Assembly (NCBI GenBank): GCA_034440635.1
Contig: JAOTON010002075.1
Span: 372,001-436,000 of the forward strand
From: Lepas anatifera
Taxonomy: Eukaryota; Arthropoda; Thecostraca; Lepadidae
Direction of reading: 5' to 3'
Length of the DNA stretch: 64,000 nt
The position numbers were made by a program, and so were the translations under genes. Of the stretch, positions 53,281 to 64,000 are shown piece after piece (the first letter of the stretch is position 1; each line of letters begins with the position of its first letter). Below the pieces are notes generated by a model. The model saw only the letters and a program-made list of their open reading frames with translations. It was not told the origin of the DNA and made no database searches.

Positions 53281-53904
53281 CGCACGGGGTAGCCTAAATG
53301 ATACCTGGAACAATTCAAGCCTAAATTGCTCGATGGTTGGTACATAACGCCATGACGCACAGGACGAATATAAAAACCGAACAGCTCCGGATGTTCGCCG
53401 TCCTCTGCTGTTGAAGCACAGATTCTTAGGCCATCGGCGATACGGAAAATTCACAAGATATATAAGGAAAAAGTTGTTCATCCTTCGACATATCAATGAA
53501 GTCACAAGAGCCGGTTAGGAGAAAGCACCCCTAAAATATTTCACAAAGTTACACCCCTGCCTACAGCCTATTTGGGTTTTTCAATATTCTTTATCAACAA
53601 TTGCGAAGCACTGTGTAGTTGCGTACGAACTGACCTGATCATACAGGGCTGCTCATCTGTGGCACAGACCCCGCTCCGGTAGTAGCCATCCGCTCCGGCT
53701 ATGCATATTTTTCCTCTTCTGCGGCCATCTAGCACTCGGCTGAAACCCAGTCATGTACGGGAATCAGACGCCCTTCAAACGAGTGCTGAATCCAAGATGC
53801 AAACATTCAGTACACACGTTCACTTTAGCTACCAATTCTCGCAATCATCTCAAAAAGAGCCTGAATTTGTGTTATGCCCATTTCTTCTCACCGGCGTTTT
53901 CATA
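53281..53904. other. No gene seen
   Basis: Spacer between the minisatellite and the AGGTCA-rich region. No recognised features. Confidence 0.5.
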
Positions 53905-54440
53905 GCAGGGTCATTCCACCATAAATCGACCAAGGCATAAAGCCCTACTATTTTTAATTTCCTCCAAAATTGGTATATGGGGACTCGTAAGGGCGTAGAA
54001 TCTACCTATGGCACCCAAAAAATTATTTGAGACTTGGTTTGAGAGAAATAGCGTGGGGCAATTTTTGAAGGCCATTATATAGGCATTGATTAGAATACCT
54101 CTAACTCCAAAAGTTTTCAAGTGATTTCCGAAATTTTTGTAGTCTTAGGATATAAATTTTACTGGCAACATTTTGGCTACCTTCAATTTTGAAATTTAAA
54201 CAAAAATTGTAAGTGACCTCATGACCTAGTTTTATTTCGTCATGCGGCTCTGATAACGGTGACCTTGACCCGTAGTACAGTGAAATTCAAAAGTTCTCTT
54301 GAAAGCGTTTTGACATATGGTAGTTTTCTTTCATATCAATTAATGAAAAAAAGGCTTTCGAAAATGCATATACTACTTTTACCTTCATATATATAACACT
54401 AGGTGTCACTGTGGTCAGCTAGGTGCTAGCGTAACTCATA
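53905..54440 (+). repeat. Diverged direct copy of the palindrome centre
   Basis: Starts gggtcattccaccataaatc, as at 57426. Both continue through ctccaaaat.ggt, gccttgacccg(t/c)agtacagtg and acactaggtgtcact in the same order to about 54440 (57970 in the other copy). Thus a unit of ~540 bp is present here in direct orientation. Its complement occurs in the left arm around 57116-57420. Confidence 0.7.
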
Positions 54441-54713
54441 TTCTAATTGACCTGCAACTTTAAAATAAAACATTGGAAGAATCAAAATCAAGCAGTCAGC
54501 CTAGAATTGAAACATTTTACCACAAGCACAGGAATAAGGGGGTTGCCCTCCCCTATTTTGAATTCACATTATTGTCCCTTTGGGAATGAACTTAGCTGTT
54601 GTAAATGTCATGTATGGTTGTTTGGATCATTGTACATCTTTTGAAAATAAATATGTCACCGTCACATTGAATCACCAAACTTCGATGTCATTTCCAGAAG
54701 TATTTAACCCGCG

Positions 54714-55726
54714 CTCCACCGGGGTCTGGCGCCACCTTCGCCCCACCGGGGGCCATCAATGCCCCCTTAACGCCGAAAATATGGAAGTTAGCGCAAAGCT
54801 GCAAAGTGTTTTAGAAAGATCATGTGAATTCAGTAAGATTTTACTTGGCATATTTAAGCGTTCAGGTCTATTTTTACCTCCAGAAGTCAAGTTATGTCGC
54901 GATAGGCTATTTCCAGTAAAATATGCAATCCTTAAGAAATCTGAGCATGCCTCTCACGCCATTGGAGTTCTTGAGATCTGGCAATAATCATTTGATAGGA
55001 AAATGTCAGGACTTTTTCCGCTATGTGGAACATAATGGCCTCTCGCCAGTGGTTTCACCTCCCGAGGGTACCTCGTGACTTAATTTGACCTGCGGTCACG
55101 AAAGGTAAGAAAGCGACCTTGTATATCAAATAAAAACCAGTGACGAGACATACACGATGACCTTCGATTCAGTGCTCTAGCTTAATTAGGTCAAAAGTTA
55201 TCGTCAAAATATTGTTTTTGACCTCTGGTGACCTCTGATGACCTCAGATAGGTGAAAGGGCAATATCGCCCTGGGATCCATGAAAGAGTGTCCAAGAACG
55301 TTTTTCTGAGCAGTCTGAGCATTTACGATTATGTTGTGACTTTTAGCTCATAAGACAGCTTTTCCCATGCTTTTTCCATGGAAAAGGTTACCTGGTGACC
55401 TGACCTCAGGTCACCAAATCGAAAAATCCCGAAGATAAATTTTGCAGACTCCAGAGGTGTCATGAAGTGTAGAACGTTTTAAATCGATCGGCTTAGAAAT
55501 GTAGCTATGGAAGAACTCAAAATTTAAAGTGAAGTGACCTTGGTTGACTTCACATGGTGACCTGACCTAGGGTGACCCGGGGTAATGAAGTTGAGGGATG
55601 ATGGGGAAATAATGGGGTAAGAGGTAGAACCCTCGACCGTGGTGCTGCCCCTCGTTGTTTTTCTGTTGTTTCGAAAAAAACCTTAGGGGCCATCGATTTC
55701 ATTATTTTAGGTGGGGCGAGGGTTAA
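54714..55726. mobile_element. TTAA element F, AGGTCA-rich, in left arm
   Basis: Left ttaacccgcgctccaccggg; right taggtggggcgagggttaa. About 1.0 kb. Interior has tgacctgacctcaggtcacc and many similar inverted half-site pairs. Its mirror image is element G in the right arm, so it was inserted before the arms duplicated. Confidence 0.78.
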
Positions 55727-56034
55727 GGAGGATTTTTGGCTTTTGAGGCTTTGTGCCGTGTTCCCCCGGACGTAGCTTGAATTTAAAACATGTTATGACT
55801 TCAGTTCGGCTTCTATAGTCTTTGGTAATCTCTTGTGGCATTTCAGACGTGTTTAAGCTTGACCTATGGTAATCTCCAAGTGAATCTTGCTCATTGTACT
55901 CATTATTTTAGCTCTTTTGTAATGAAGAAGTTTTAGGCACTAGAACATATCATTGGTGATTTTTAGTAAAGCATTGCAGTGCATGGGACTGGTTCAGAGT
56001 TCAAAATTACTCCTTAGAAGTGAAAGTTTCTAGT

Positions 56035-56510
56035 TCAGGTGTCCACATCATTTAAGTTGACTATTCATAAGCCATTCTGAATCATTATGACAATTTAATG
56101 AGTTTCTAACCATCTTTCATTGCTTACACTCCCTTGAAGGTCAAATTAGTTCAAAGGTCGAAAAAGTCAAGTCTGTATTGGAAGAGAAGTCTTGTTCAGA
56201 GTCCTTTTTATGCAAATTGACTATTAAGAAATTTTGCATCATTTACGCCAAGTACCTGCTTTATCATCTGTTATTGCTTTCACCCCTTCAAGGTCGAATA
56301 AGGTCAAATTTCGAAAAAGGTCAAGTCCATATAATATGCAAACCAACTAGATTAGTGTTCATATCATTCAAATTGACTATTCATAAACCTTTCTGGATTA
56401 TTTACGCCAAGTAAGTTTGCTTCTTCATCTGTTATTGCCTACCCCCTTTCAAGGTAAAATAAAGTCACGGGTCGAAAAGATCAAGTCCGTATCGGACACA
56501 ACTCGAATAA
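56035..56510. repeat. ~158-bp tandem repeat inside the arm (three copies)
   Basis: Markers ttgactattcataa at 56057, ttgactattaagaa at 56216 and ttgactattcataa at 56373, each followed by tcaaggtcaaat-type half-sites and gtcgaaaaa(a/g)gtcaag. The complement of the same tandem is at about 58500-58980 in the other arm. Confidence 0.7.
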
Positions 56511-57425
56511 TTCGGTGTTCATCTCATTTAGAAATACCGAATCGAAACACGCATCCGTAGTAGTTATTCGACACAGATTTATCATTGAGGTCACGCAAGG
56601 TCAAATCAAGGCCACTGAATATAAAAAGGTCATGAAAGGTCTAACCTCATAAAATTGATCTCCGAAGGCTGGAAGAAAATATTCTGGGCCAGTTCATGAG
56701 CAAATGCTGCAAAAGAACGCTGAGAGACAGGAGTATTCACGCGAAAATGGGTACAGGCGCCCAAATGATCCCAACATGCCTCCACTCTTGAGGTCATAAC
56801 TCTGTGACATTGAAAGGTAGGAACAATTTTTCTCGCAAAATATGCACAATGAATGCCCCAGAGGCCATGCAACATTTCAAGTCCATAGCTTAAGAAGCTT
56901 GTTTTCAATTCTTGAAAAACCTGCGGGGGGTTGTAACAAATCCCCCCTGTGCGTGCAAGGGATAACACACCCTATGGCGTTGACAAGAAATAAATGGGCG
57001 AAAAGGTACATGGAAAAAGTACATATGTATGTAAAAAAGTACATAAAAGTACATGGTGCCCCCTTAAATTCGGACATTCCGCCGTCACTGGTATTAATTA
57101 TACCGTGAGTTACGACGGCACAGCTCCATAGTGACACCTAGTGTCATGTTTCGGAAGTGAAAGGTAGTATACTTTGTGCGAAAGCGTTTTTGTTTTACCT
57201 AAAAGAGAAATGCCAAATGTAAAAATCCTATCACACGACTTTAAAAACTTCACTGTACTGCGGGTCAAGGTCAATGTTCAAGAACTAGGTCACCAGGTCA
57301 TGAGGTCAAATTTTCAGAAAAATAAAATCGAAGATAGCCAAATTGAAATTTTCGAAATGGTGAACAAAAAGGTAAAATATCGTTACGATCATTAAAAAAT
57401 GACAGAACTATAGGCTTTCAAAACA

Positions 57426-57608
57426 GGGTCATTCCACCATAAACCGACCAAAAATTTCGTGAAATAAAACCCTTCTATTTTTTATTTTCTCCAAAATCGG
57501 TGTCAAGGGGTCTCAAAGGTGTAGAAACTAACCATGGTGCCAAAAAAATATTTGAAAATTTGGTATGGCAGATATAGCCTCCGGCATTTTTCGGGGGTCA
57601 CCATGTAG
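57426..57608. other. Palindrome spacer (~183 bp)
   Basis: Unpaired centre between the arms, starting gtcattccaccataaaccg. The same sequence in direct copy starts at 53905, and a diverged one (ggcattccacgacaaatcg) begins at 63612, right after the end of the right arm. Confidence 0.75.
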
Positions 57609-59343
57609 GCATAGTTTTGAAAGCCTATAGTTCTGCAATTTTCTAGTGATTGTAACGATATCGTATATTTTTGTTCACCATTTAGCATATATTTTAATTT
57701 GGCTATCTTCGATTTTTATATTTCTGCAAAATTGATGTCATGACATCGTGAACTAGTTTTTGAACGATGACCTTGACCCGCAGTACAGTGAAATTTATAA
57801 ATTCGTGAAGAAGCATTTTTACCTTTGGAAATACTCTTTTAGGTTAACTAATAAAAAATATGGCTTTCGTATGAAATATACTACTTCTTACTTCCGAAAC
57901 ATGACACTAGGTGTCACTATGGAGCTGTACCATCGTAACTCGTGGTATGTTTAATGCCAGTGACGACGGAACGTCCGAATTGAAGAGGGACGCCATGGAC
58001 TTTTCAACCAATTTCTTTCCCGTCAACACCATAGGGGGTGTTAACCCTTACACGTACAGGGGGGGTGTTGTAACCCCCCTCAGGTTTTTCAAGAATTAAA
58101 AACGAGCTTCTTAAGTTAGAGTCTTGAAACGTTGTATAGCCTCTGACGCATTCATTGCGGACATTTTGCAAATAATTTTTCCTACCATTCAAGGTCACGG
58201 AGTTATGACCTCAAGAGTGGAGGTATGTTGGGGGCATTTGGGCGCCGGTACCCGTTTTCACGTGAATGCTCCAGACTCTTATCGTTCTTTTGCATTATTT
58301 GCTCATGAACTGTCCCAGAATATCTTCTTCCAGCCTTCGAGGCTCATTTTTATCAGGTTAGACCTTTTATGACATTTTTGACATTCAATGACCTTGATTT
58401 GACCTTGCGTGACCTCAGTGATAACTCTGTGTCGAATAACGACTACAGATGCGTGTTTCGATTCGGTATTTCTAAATGAGATGAACACCGAATTATTTGA
58501 CTTGCGTCCGATACGGGCTTAATCTTTTTCGACCTGTGACCTTTTTTAACTTGAAAGGGGGTAAGCAATAACAACTGAAGAAGCAAACTTACTCGGAGTA
58601 AATGGTACAGAATGGTTTATGCATAGTCAATTTGAATGATATGGATAGTAAACTAGTTGGTTTGCATATTACATGCACTTGACTTTTTCGAAATTTGACC
58701 TTATTTGACCTTAAAGGTGGTGTAAGCATTACACATGATGAAGCAGGCGCTTGGCGAAACTGATGCAAAATTTCTTATGAATGGTCAATTTGCATGAAAA
58801 TGACACTGAGCAAGACGTTTTCTTCCAAAACGGACTTGACCTTTTTCAACCTTTGAACTCATTTGACCTTGAAGGGGGTGTAAGCAGTGACTGATGATAA
58901 GAAACTCACTAAATTGGCGTAAATGATTCAGAATGACTTGTGAATAGTCCATTTAAATGATGTGGATTCTGAACTACTTACTTTCACTTCTAAGGAGTAC
59001 TTTTGAGCTCTGAACCAGTCCCAAGCAATGCAATGCACCACTAAAAGTCACCAATGATTTGTTTTTAGTGCCTAAAACTTCTTCATTATAGAATAGCTAA
59101 AATGATGAATATGCTGGGCATACTTCACTACAAGATTAGCATAGGTCAAGTTTAAACACGTTTGAAAATGCCACAAGAGATTACCGAACGCTATAAAAGC
59201 CGAACTGAGGTCATAACATGTTTTAACACGCGCATTGACGGGGTCTGAGCCACCTTCGCATTGACGGGGGGCGGGTACCCGCCCCCCTAAGATCTCGAGA
59301 ACCACGGTAGGTAGCGAAAAACGGTAAACGGCGTTGGGCTGCC

Positions 59344-61665
59344 ATTGCCTGTGGATACCTTTACAGGATTTGATACCGGTGTTTAATTTTGATGGCCGCT
59401 GATCAGATTTTCTGGTCAAATGTCGAATTCGAAAATATTGCCCGCGCAGCCGTTTAATTTTCGGTTTGCAATTTATTTTATATCTCCGACCATAAATGCA
59501 ACTATGTATTGAGGCTCCGAACTTTAAACCATTCAATCTGAACATGTGAAACCTTTTTGACTCCTTGAAATATTATTTACCAGACCTTGAACATGTTGAG
59601 CTAAGAGGATATGATGGCGCTAGCAGCCGTCAATCATTGCTACGTCCTTATGACAAGAAGCTATTTGCAAGGGCTGGATTAGATTTGCCTATATGAATTC
59701 GATGAATGAACATTTACCTTCTAAGATGATCTGATTTTCTCGCTTGCATTTAATATGATTGGTTGCTTTAGAGGTCCAATTAGGATGAGCTAGCCATATA
59801 TAGATTAGGTATCGCATGGTCACTGCGGAATTATATTAAATGCGTATTATATTTGATTAGTCTTGCTATCACTAGCAGAGAATACCGTATTTCAAAATAG
59901 TACATGACATCAGATTGCCGTAATAATGCTTGTCGTCGAATTATGATGCTGCGTTTAAGAAAGCCAGCGGACAATTTCATGTTTCATAGCTTCAATATTC
60001 GAACCGACCGCTGATAAGTTCCGAACTTACAAATTGTGCGCAGAAACAGTAAAGTTCGCTTAATAAAGCTTTATAATTTGAGGAACGATCAAGGCGCCTC
60101 AAACATAGATATTGTAAGCATGGACAAGATGACACCATTGTTTACATATCAACAAGTCTACTCAAGGTATCGTCAAACAGAACATTTCTGAAGACCACGT
60201 CAAGATTGTTATTGTCTTATGCAGTCTACAGACCATTAACGCGCAGTGCCAGCACGCTGCTGTCGTTGTGGCTACCATTTCGATGTTGCGTTTACAGCCG
60301 GCTGCGTCGAACGCAACAGCACTTGACAGAGACCGCTGATGTTTGCGCAGCAGTTCCTATTTGTAGCATCACACCAGCTGCTGACAGACGCCGCACGCGA
60401 ACAGGCTCTGGCAGGTATAAATCAATCTCGAAAGAACTTATTTCTAATTTTCACGGAAGTCGTTTATAGACTTGTCCGGGTGATTGTCATATTATTGTGC
60501 TCGAATACGGACGAGCCGGCCTCCCGATCAGGCCTTATTGGCAGAGCAGCGTGGCTTGCCGCAGCTGCTGCCGTCTCCACGGTCTGTCACGACTGCATCC
60601 AAGCCACCAATATACAACCTCTGTGCTTCTCGCTGGTCTTCAAGAAATGTTCTGTTTGCGATGCCTTTGATGGTAAAGCTCTGTTTATATGTCAAACAAT
60701 GTTGTCATGTTTTGTCCATGCTTACAATACCTTCATGTTTTGTAGGCCTTCTGATCGCTTCCTTGTTCGTGCTTCCTTATTTCACAGCGAACTTTGTACT
60801 TGTTTCTTGCTGGCACAGATGCTCTTCTGTAAGTCTCGGCAACTTCATCGCGGTCGTTCGAATTTTCAGCTTTGAACGCGAAATTCGTTCACTTTCCTGG
60901 CCTCCATTCTTCAGCCGCAGCATCATAATGTGACCGACAACGTCGCCCCAATAGAGCTGTTGCGGCAGCATGTGATCATGTTAAGCGGCTTGACGGCGGC
61001 GCTGGTGTGTAGTTCATTTTTCCGAAATGCGGTATTCTACTTGTAGTGATAGCAAGACTAATCTAAATATAATCGACTGGCTCTTGCATACATTTTAATA
61101 CTTGAATTGATCCCCGTGACCACATGCTTAGATACCTAATCTTATAGGCTGGCTAGCTGATCTGAATTGGACCTGCTTTGAAGCAACCATTACCAATCAT
61201 ATCTAAACTGCAAGCAGAGAAATCTAGATCATCTTGTGAGGTAAATAATCATTCATCAATTCAAAATAGGCTCAAATCCTATATCCAGCTCCTTTGGCTA
61301 ATAGTTCTTGACATAAGCGACATAGCGGGACGTGGTTGACGGCTGCGTCATGCGCGCCATCTGTTATCATCTTTTAAGCTCAAACATCCCCGTCTTTCTA
61401 AGGTACTTTTTCTGTAAGTATATATTTCAGGAGTCAAAGGTTTCATTGTTCGATTCAATGGTTTTAAGTTCTGGGGCCTTTTGAATATATCGTTGCCTTT
61501 ATTGTCCGTGAGATATGAAACATCAAATTTTGGCAAACCAAGAATTTCAACGGCTTGCGCGGCAAATTTTTCGAATTCGAAATTTTCACCAGAAAATTGT
61601 AATCAGGGCCATCAATACATTAGAAAACACCCGGTAATCAAAGATCCTGTAAAGGTGATCCGACA
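59344..61665. mobile_element. Long-inverted-repeat element (2,322 bp) nested in element D
   Basis: Left arm about 59344-59920 and right arm about 61010-61665 are inverted repeats of ~600 bp, ~75-80 % similar by eye (shared: acctttacaggat, ttttctggt.aaa, gtcgaattcgaaaa, gatgatctgattttctc-type tracts). Flanked by ctgcc (59339-59343 and 61666-61670). The copy at 28356 has the uninterrupted sequence gttgggcgcccatccacttc (minus strand), so the borders are well supported. A ~1.1-kb central region contains frames up to 178 codons that I do not recognise. Superfamily unknown: long TIRs recall foldback or MULE-type elements, but the duplication is short. Confidence 0.78.
60339..60875 (+). CDS. Unrecognised 178-codon frame in the core of the long-repeat element
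   Basis: Frame starts MFAQQFLFVASHQLLTDAAR and contains a Cys-rich part (CSVCDAFDG, FICQTMLSCF). Upstream, another frame (60206-60469) overlaps. No transposase motif, zinc finger or signal peptide that I can defend. It is the only sizeable frame between the long inverted repeats and so is the natural place for a gene, but it may be chance. It would need splicing or frameshifts to form a transposase. Confidence 0.2.
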   Translation: MFAQQFLFVASHQLLTDAAREQALAGINQSRKNLFLIFTEVVYRLVRVIVILLCSNTDEPASRSGLIGRAAWLAAAAAVSTVCHDCIQATNIQPLCFSLVFKKCSVCDAFDGKALFICQTMLSCFVHAYNTFMFCRPSDRFLVRASLFHSELCTCFLLAQMLFCKSRQLHRGRSNFQL

Positions 61666-62452
61666 CTGCCCATCCACTTCTCCATCGAAAACATTTGAAC
61701 CATTTTTTGTCAGGTCACATTTAAGGTCACAAGAGGTCAAAACATGCCCGTCATAGGGATAACATGTAAATTCAGGTTTTTCGGCCATCACATCTGAACA
61801 AGTAAAGATAGAGCAAAACAACTTGAACTGTATGAATCCTCTTAGCAAGCCGAATCGAATGATATATAATTTGACCTTGCTAGGTCAAATCAAGGATTTG
61901 ACCTGACCTGAGGTCAGGTCAGGGTCAAATTATATAAAATGCATATCATTAGAACTGCAAAGCCCAGGCAAGTCTAATGCAGCTAAAATAAATGCTCTAT
62001 CACCATCCGTTACTGAGTTATTCCGTAAAAACCATTTTCCCATGTATTTCCAATGCAGAGGTCATGCCTCGTACCTGACCTTAGGTCATCGATATAAAAA
62101 ATACCGGAACATATTTTAGAGAACTCGGTGAGGCCATTATGTGATATGAATTTCAATCGGATAAGTTCACCCTGCTCCGACTTATGCTATCTTAAACTTT
62201 TTTTTGAGGTCGGGTCACTTGACCTGTACTGGTGACCTGACCTGAGATGACCTAACCTTAAAATTTTCACAGAAGTTGTAACAATAATGAGGGAAAAGGT
62301 ATACTGAGTACGGCGGTGCTACGCGCAGCCGTTTTTCTACTATCTCCGAAAAACCCGAGGGGGGCGGGTACCCGCCCCCGTCAATGCCCATGTTAAATTC
62401 AAGCTACGTCCGGGGGAACGCGACACAAAGCCTCAAAATTCAAAAATCTTCC

Positions 62453-63482
62453 TTAACCCTCCCCCCACCTAGAATAATGAAATCGATGGTCCCTAAAGTT
62501 TTTTTTTCGGAACAACAGAAAAACAACGAAGGGAAGCACCGCGGTTGAGGGTTGAGGAAAACCCCATTGTTTTCCCATCATCCCTGAAATTTATTACCCC
62601 GGGTCACCCTAGGTCAGGTCACCAGACGATGTTAACCAAGGTCACCTCACTTTAACTTTTGAGCTCTACCATAGCTACATTTCTAAGCCGATCGATTTAA
62701 AATTTCCGACACTTCATGACCCCCTCCGGAGTCTACAAAATTTATCTTCGGGATTTTTTCGATTTGGTGACCTGAGGTCAGGTCACCAGGTAACCTCTTC
62801 CATAGAAAAAGCATGGGAAAACCCGTCTTATGAGCTAAAAGTCACAAAATAATCGCAAATCCTCAATTTGCTCAGACAAGCGTTCTTGGACACCATTCCA
62901 TGGATCCCTGGGGCGATATTGCCCTTTGACCTATCTGAGATCATCGGAGGTCACCAGAGGTCAAAAACAGCATTTTGACGATAACTTTTGACCTAATTAA
63001 GCTACATCACTGAATCGAAGGTCATCGTGTATGTCTCGCCACTAGTTGTCATTTGATATACAACACGGTCACTTCCTTACCTTTCGAGACCTCAGGTCAT
63101 ATTAAGTCACGAGGTACCCTCTGGAGGTCAAACCAATGGCGGGAGGCCATTATGTTTCACATAGCGGAAAACGTCCTGGAATTTTCCTATCAAATGATTT
63201 TTGCTAGATCTCAATAGCTCTAAGGGCGTGAGAGCTATGCTCAGGTTTCTTAAGGATTGCATGTTTTACTGGAAATAGTTTATCGTGACATAACTTGACC
63301 TCTGGAGGTCAAAACATAGACCTTAGCGCTTAAACGTGTGAGTAAAATCGTACTGAATTCACATGAGCTTTCTAATACACTTTGCAGCTTTGCGCTAACT
63401 TCCATATTTTCGGAGATAGGGGCCATTGATGGCCCCCCAGTGGGGCGAAGGTGGCGCCGGACCCCGGTGAGGCGCGGGTTAA
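62453..63482. mobile_element. TTAA element G, mirror of element F, in right arm
   Basis: Left ttaaccctccccccacctag; right ccccggtgaggcgcgggttaa. About 1.03 kb, the inverted counterpart of 54714-55726 in sequence and position, sharing gcatgggaaaa..., ggtcaggtcaccaggtaacc and the terminal gcgaaggtggcgccggaccc block. Confidence 0.78.
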
Positions 63483-63622
63483 ATGCTTCTGGAAATGACA
63501 TAGTTCGGTGATTCAATGTGACGGGAAAACATTTATTTTCAAAAGATGTACAATGTTCCAAACAACCATACATGACGTTTACAACAGCTAAGTTCATTCC
63601 CAAAGGGACAATAGGGGCATTC

Positions 63623-64000
63623 CACGACAAATCGACAAGTCGATAACACCCTCATGTCGCAGATTTCAATGTATTTTTGTCAGGGGGACTATTGATGGAG
63701 CTAATGACGATTTTCGTATTCACTTTCCTCCCTGACTTACGATTTGAAAATTATAGCCTCAGGCATTTTGACCATACCCACTTGCATGTCTTTTTTAAAT
63801 ACGAAATTTTACCTGTATGCTTCTACAAATGCCGTAAAAACTTGATCTAGGTATCTTAAGGACGAATTACGAATTCTGGCTCATTAGAAATATGATTCAA
63901 AAATTTAAATTTAAAGATACTATGAATTCTTTAATTGTTCAAAATCTATGAAAACAGTTTTCCTGTGAGTTATTTGTAAATTTTTGACGCTCACATTACT
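63623..64000 (+). repeat. Diverged start of another spacer-type copy, cut by the window end
   Basis: Begins gcattccacgacaaatcgac and then follows, loosely, the order seen at 57426 and 53905 (atagcctc.ggcattt at 63753 as at 57577). It suggests that the array of direct and inverted units continues beyond the window. Confidence 0.45.

Larger units (their letters stand above)
54568..57425 (+). repeat. Giant palindrome, left arm (2.86 kb)
   Basis: From attgtccctttgggaatgaa (54568) to ggctttcaaaacagg (57425), the sequence is the inverted complement of 57609-59222 joined to 62397-63622. The matches I checked by eye, spread across the arm, include gggaatgaacttagctgttg, cgtagcttgaattta, gacttcagttcggct, gtggaggcatgttggg-type tracts and accttgacccgcagtacagtg. 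Rough identity is 80-90 %. The arm carries TTAA element F, a ~158-bp tandem repeat and many AGGTCA half-sites. Confidence 0.85.
59223..62396. mobile_element. TTAA element D (element C family), 3.17 kb, with proven empty site
   Basis: Left ttaacacgcgcattgacggg; right cccgtcaatgcccatgttaa, a 19/20 inverted repeat on TTAA. The duplicated left terminus (catt.gacgg at 59234 and 59259) resembles other family members. Without the nested long-repeat element it would be about 850 bp, close to the 773-bp copy at 28356. Interior 61690-62390 has the family's AGGTCA-rich body. The empty site is preserved in the left palindrome arm, which proves TTAA duplication on insertion. Confidence 0.9.
57609..63622 (-). 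repeat. Giant palindrome, right arm, split by an insertion
   Basis: 57609-59222 plus 62397-63622 together mirror the left arm (2.84 kb). The segment 59223-62396 is an inserted element. Removing it and one TTAA restores catgttttaaattcaagc, which is exactly the complement of the left arm sequence around 55783-55796. Confidence 0.85.

Noticed and set aside
60206..60933. Complete transposase in the long-inverted-repeat element
   Set aside because: The frames contain no recognisable catalytic or zinc-finger pattern; only listed as an unrecognised frame.

Overview
The window looks like intergenic or heterochromatic DNA from an invertebrate animal genome. I see no bacterial-style gene packing and no intact host gene. 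What I can read is Penelope-like elements of two kinds, Tx1/L1-like and Jockey/CR1-like non-LTR remnants, tRNA-derived SINEs, and DNA transposons with hAT-, piggyBac- and mariner/pogo-like insertion signatures. An arthropod, perhaps a crustacean, is my best guess, from the Penelope types and from a decayed protein family at 45-47 kb that I recall from arthropods. A mollusc or another marine invertebrate is not excluded.

Layout. 0-4 kb: decayed non-LTR fragment, a Penelope RT/GIY-YIG open frame, a reverse SINE, and a TTAA-bounded element rich in the hexamer AGGTCA. 4-9 kb: a possible transposase exon and a second TTAA element. 9.26-16.74 kb: one 7.5-kb hAT-like element with a perfect 8-bp target duplication, filled with higher-order repeats of a ~27-bp unit and a Tx1-like RT fragment. 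17-21 kb: mostly anonymous, with transposon pieces. 20.9-27.2 kb: an inverted ~142-bp satellite interrupted by a 4.4-kb hAT-like element (perfect 8-bp duplication) that also carries a long minisatellite. 27-36 kb: many short hAT, TTAA and TA elements, several with exact target duplications. 37-40 kb: a promoter-like GC-rich block, a TA element, a G-run block and a SINE. 41-44.5 kb: nested TTAA elements enclosing a non-LTR fragment. 44.9-47.2 kb: a decayed transposase-like gene on the minus strand. 48-50.5 kb: inverted Penelope endonuclease remnants and another TA element. 51-53.3 kb: two protein-like minisatellites (55 bp and 51 bp). 54.6-63.6 kb: a giant palindrome with ~2.86-kb arms made of AGGTCA-rich sequence. 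Its right arm was split by a TTAA element, which was itself split by a long-inverted-repeat element.

The elements do not form a pathway. The interest lies in transposon structure: insertion order can be read base by base because empty sites are present in the same window. Three results stand out. (1) Three TA-flanked elements share a fixed four-position layout of one short motif, including an internal hairpin about 185 bp from the right end. (2) Two giant non-autonomous hAT-like elements have interiors that are mostly degenerate minisatellite. (3) A set of TTAA elements and palindrome arms is loaded with nuclear-receptor half-sites (AGGTCA), including perfect DR1 sites.
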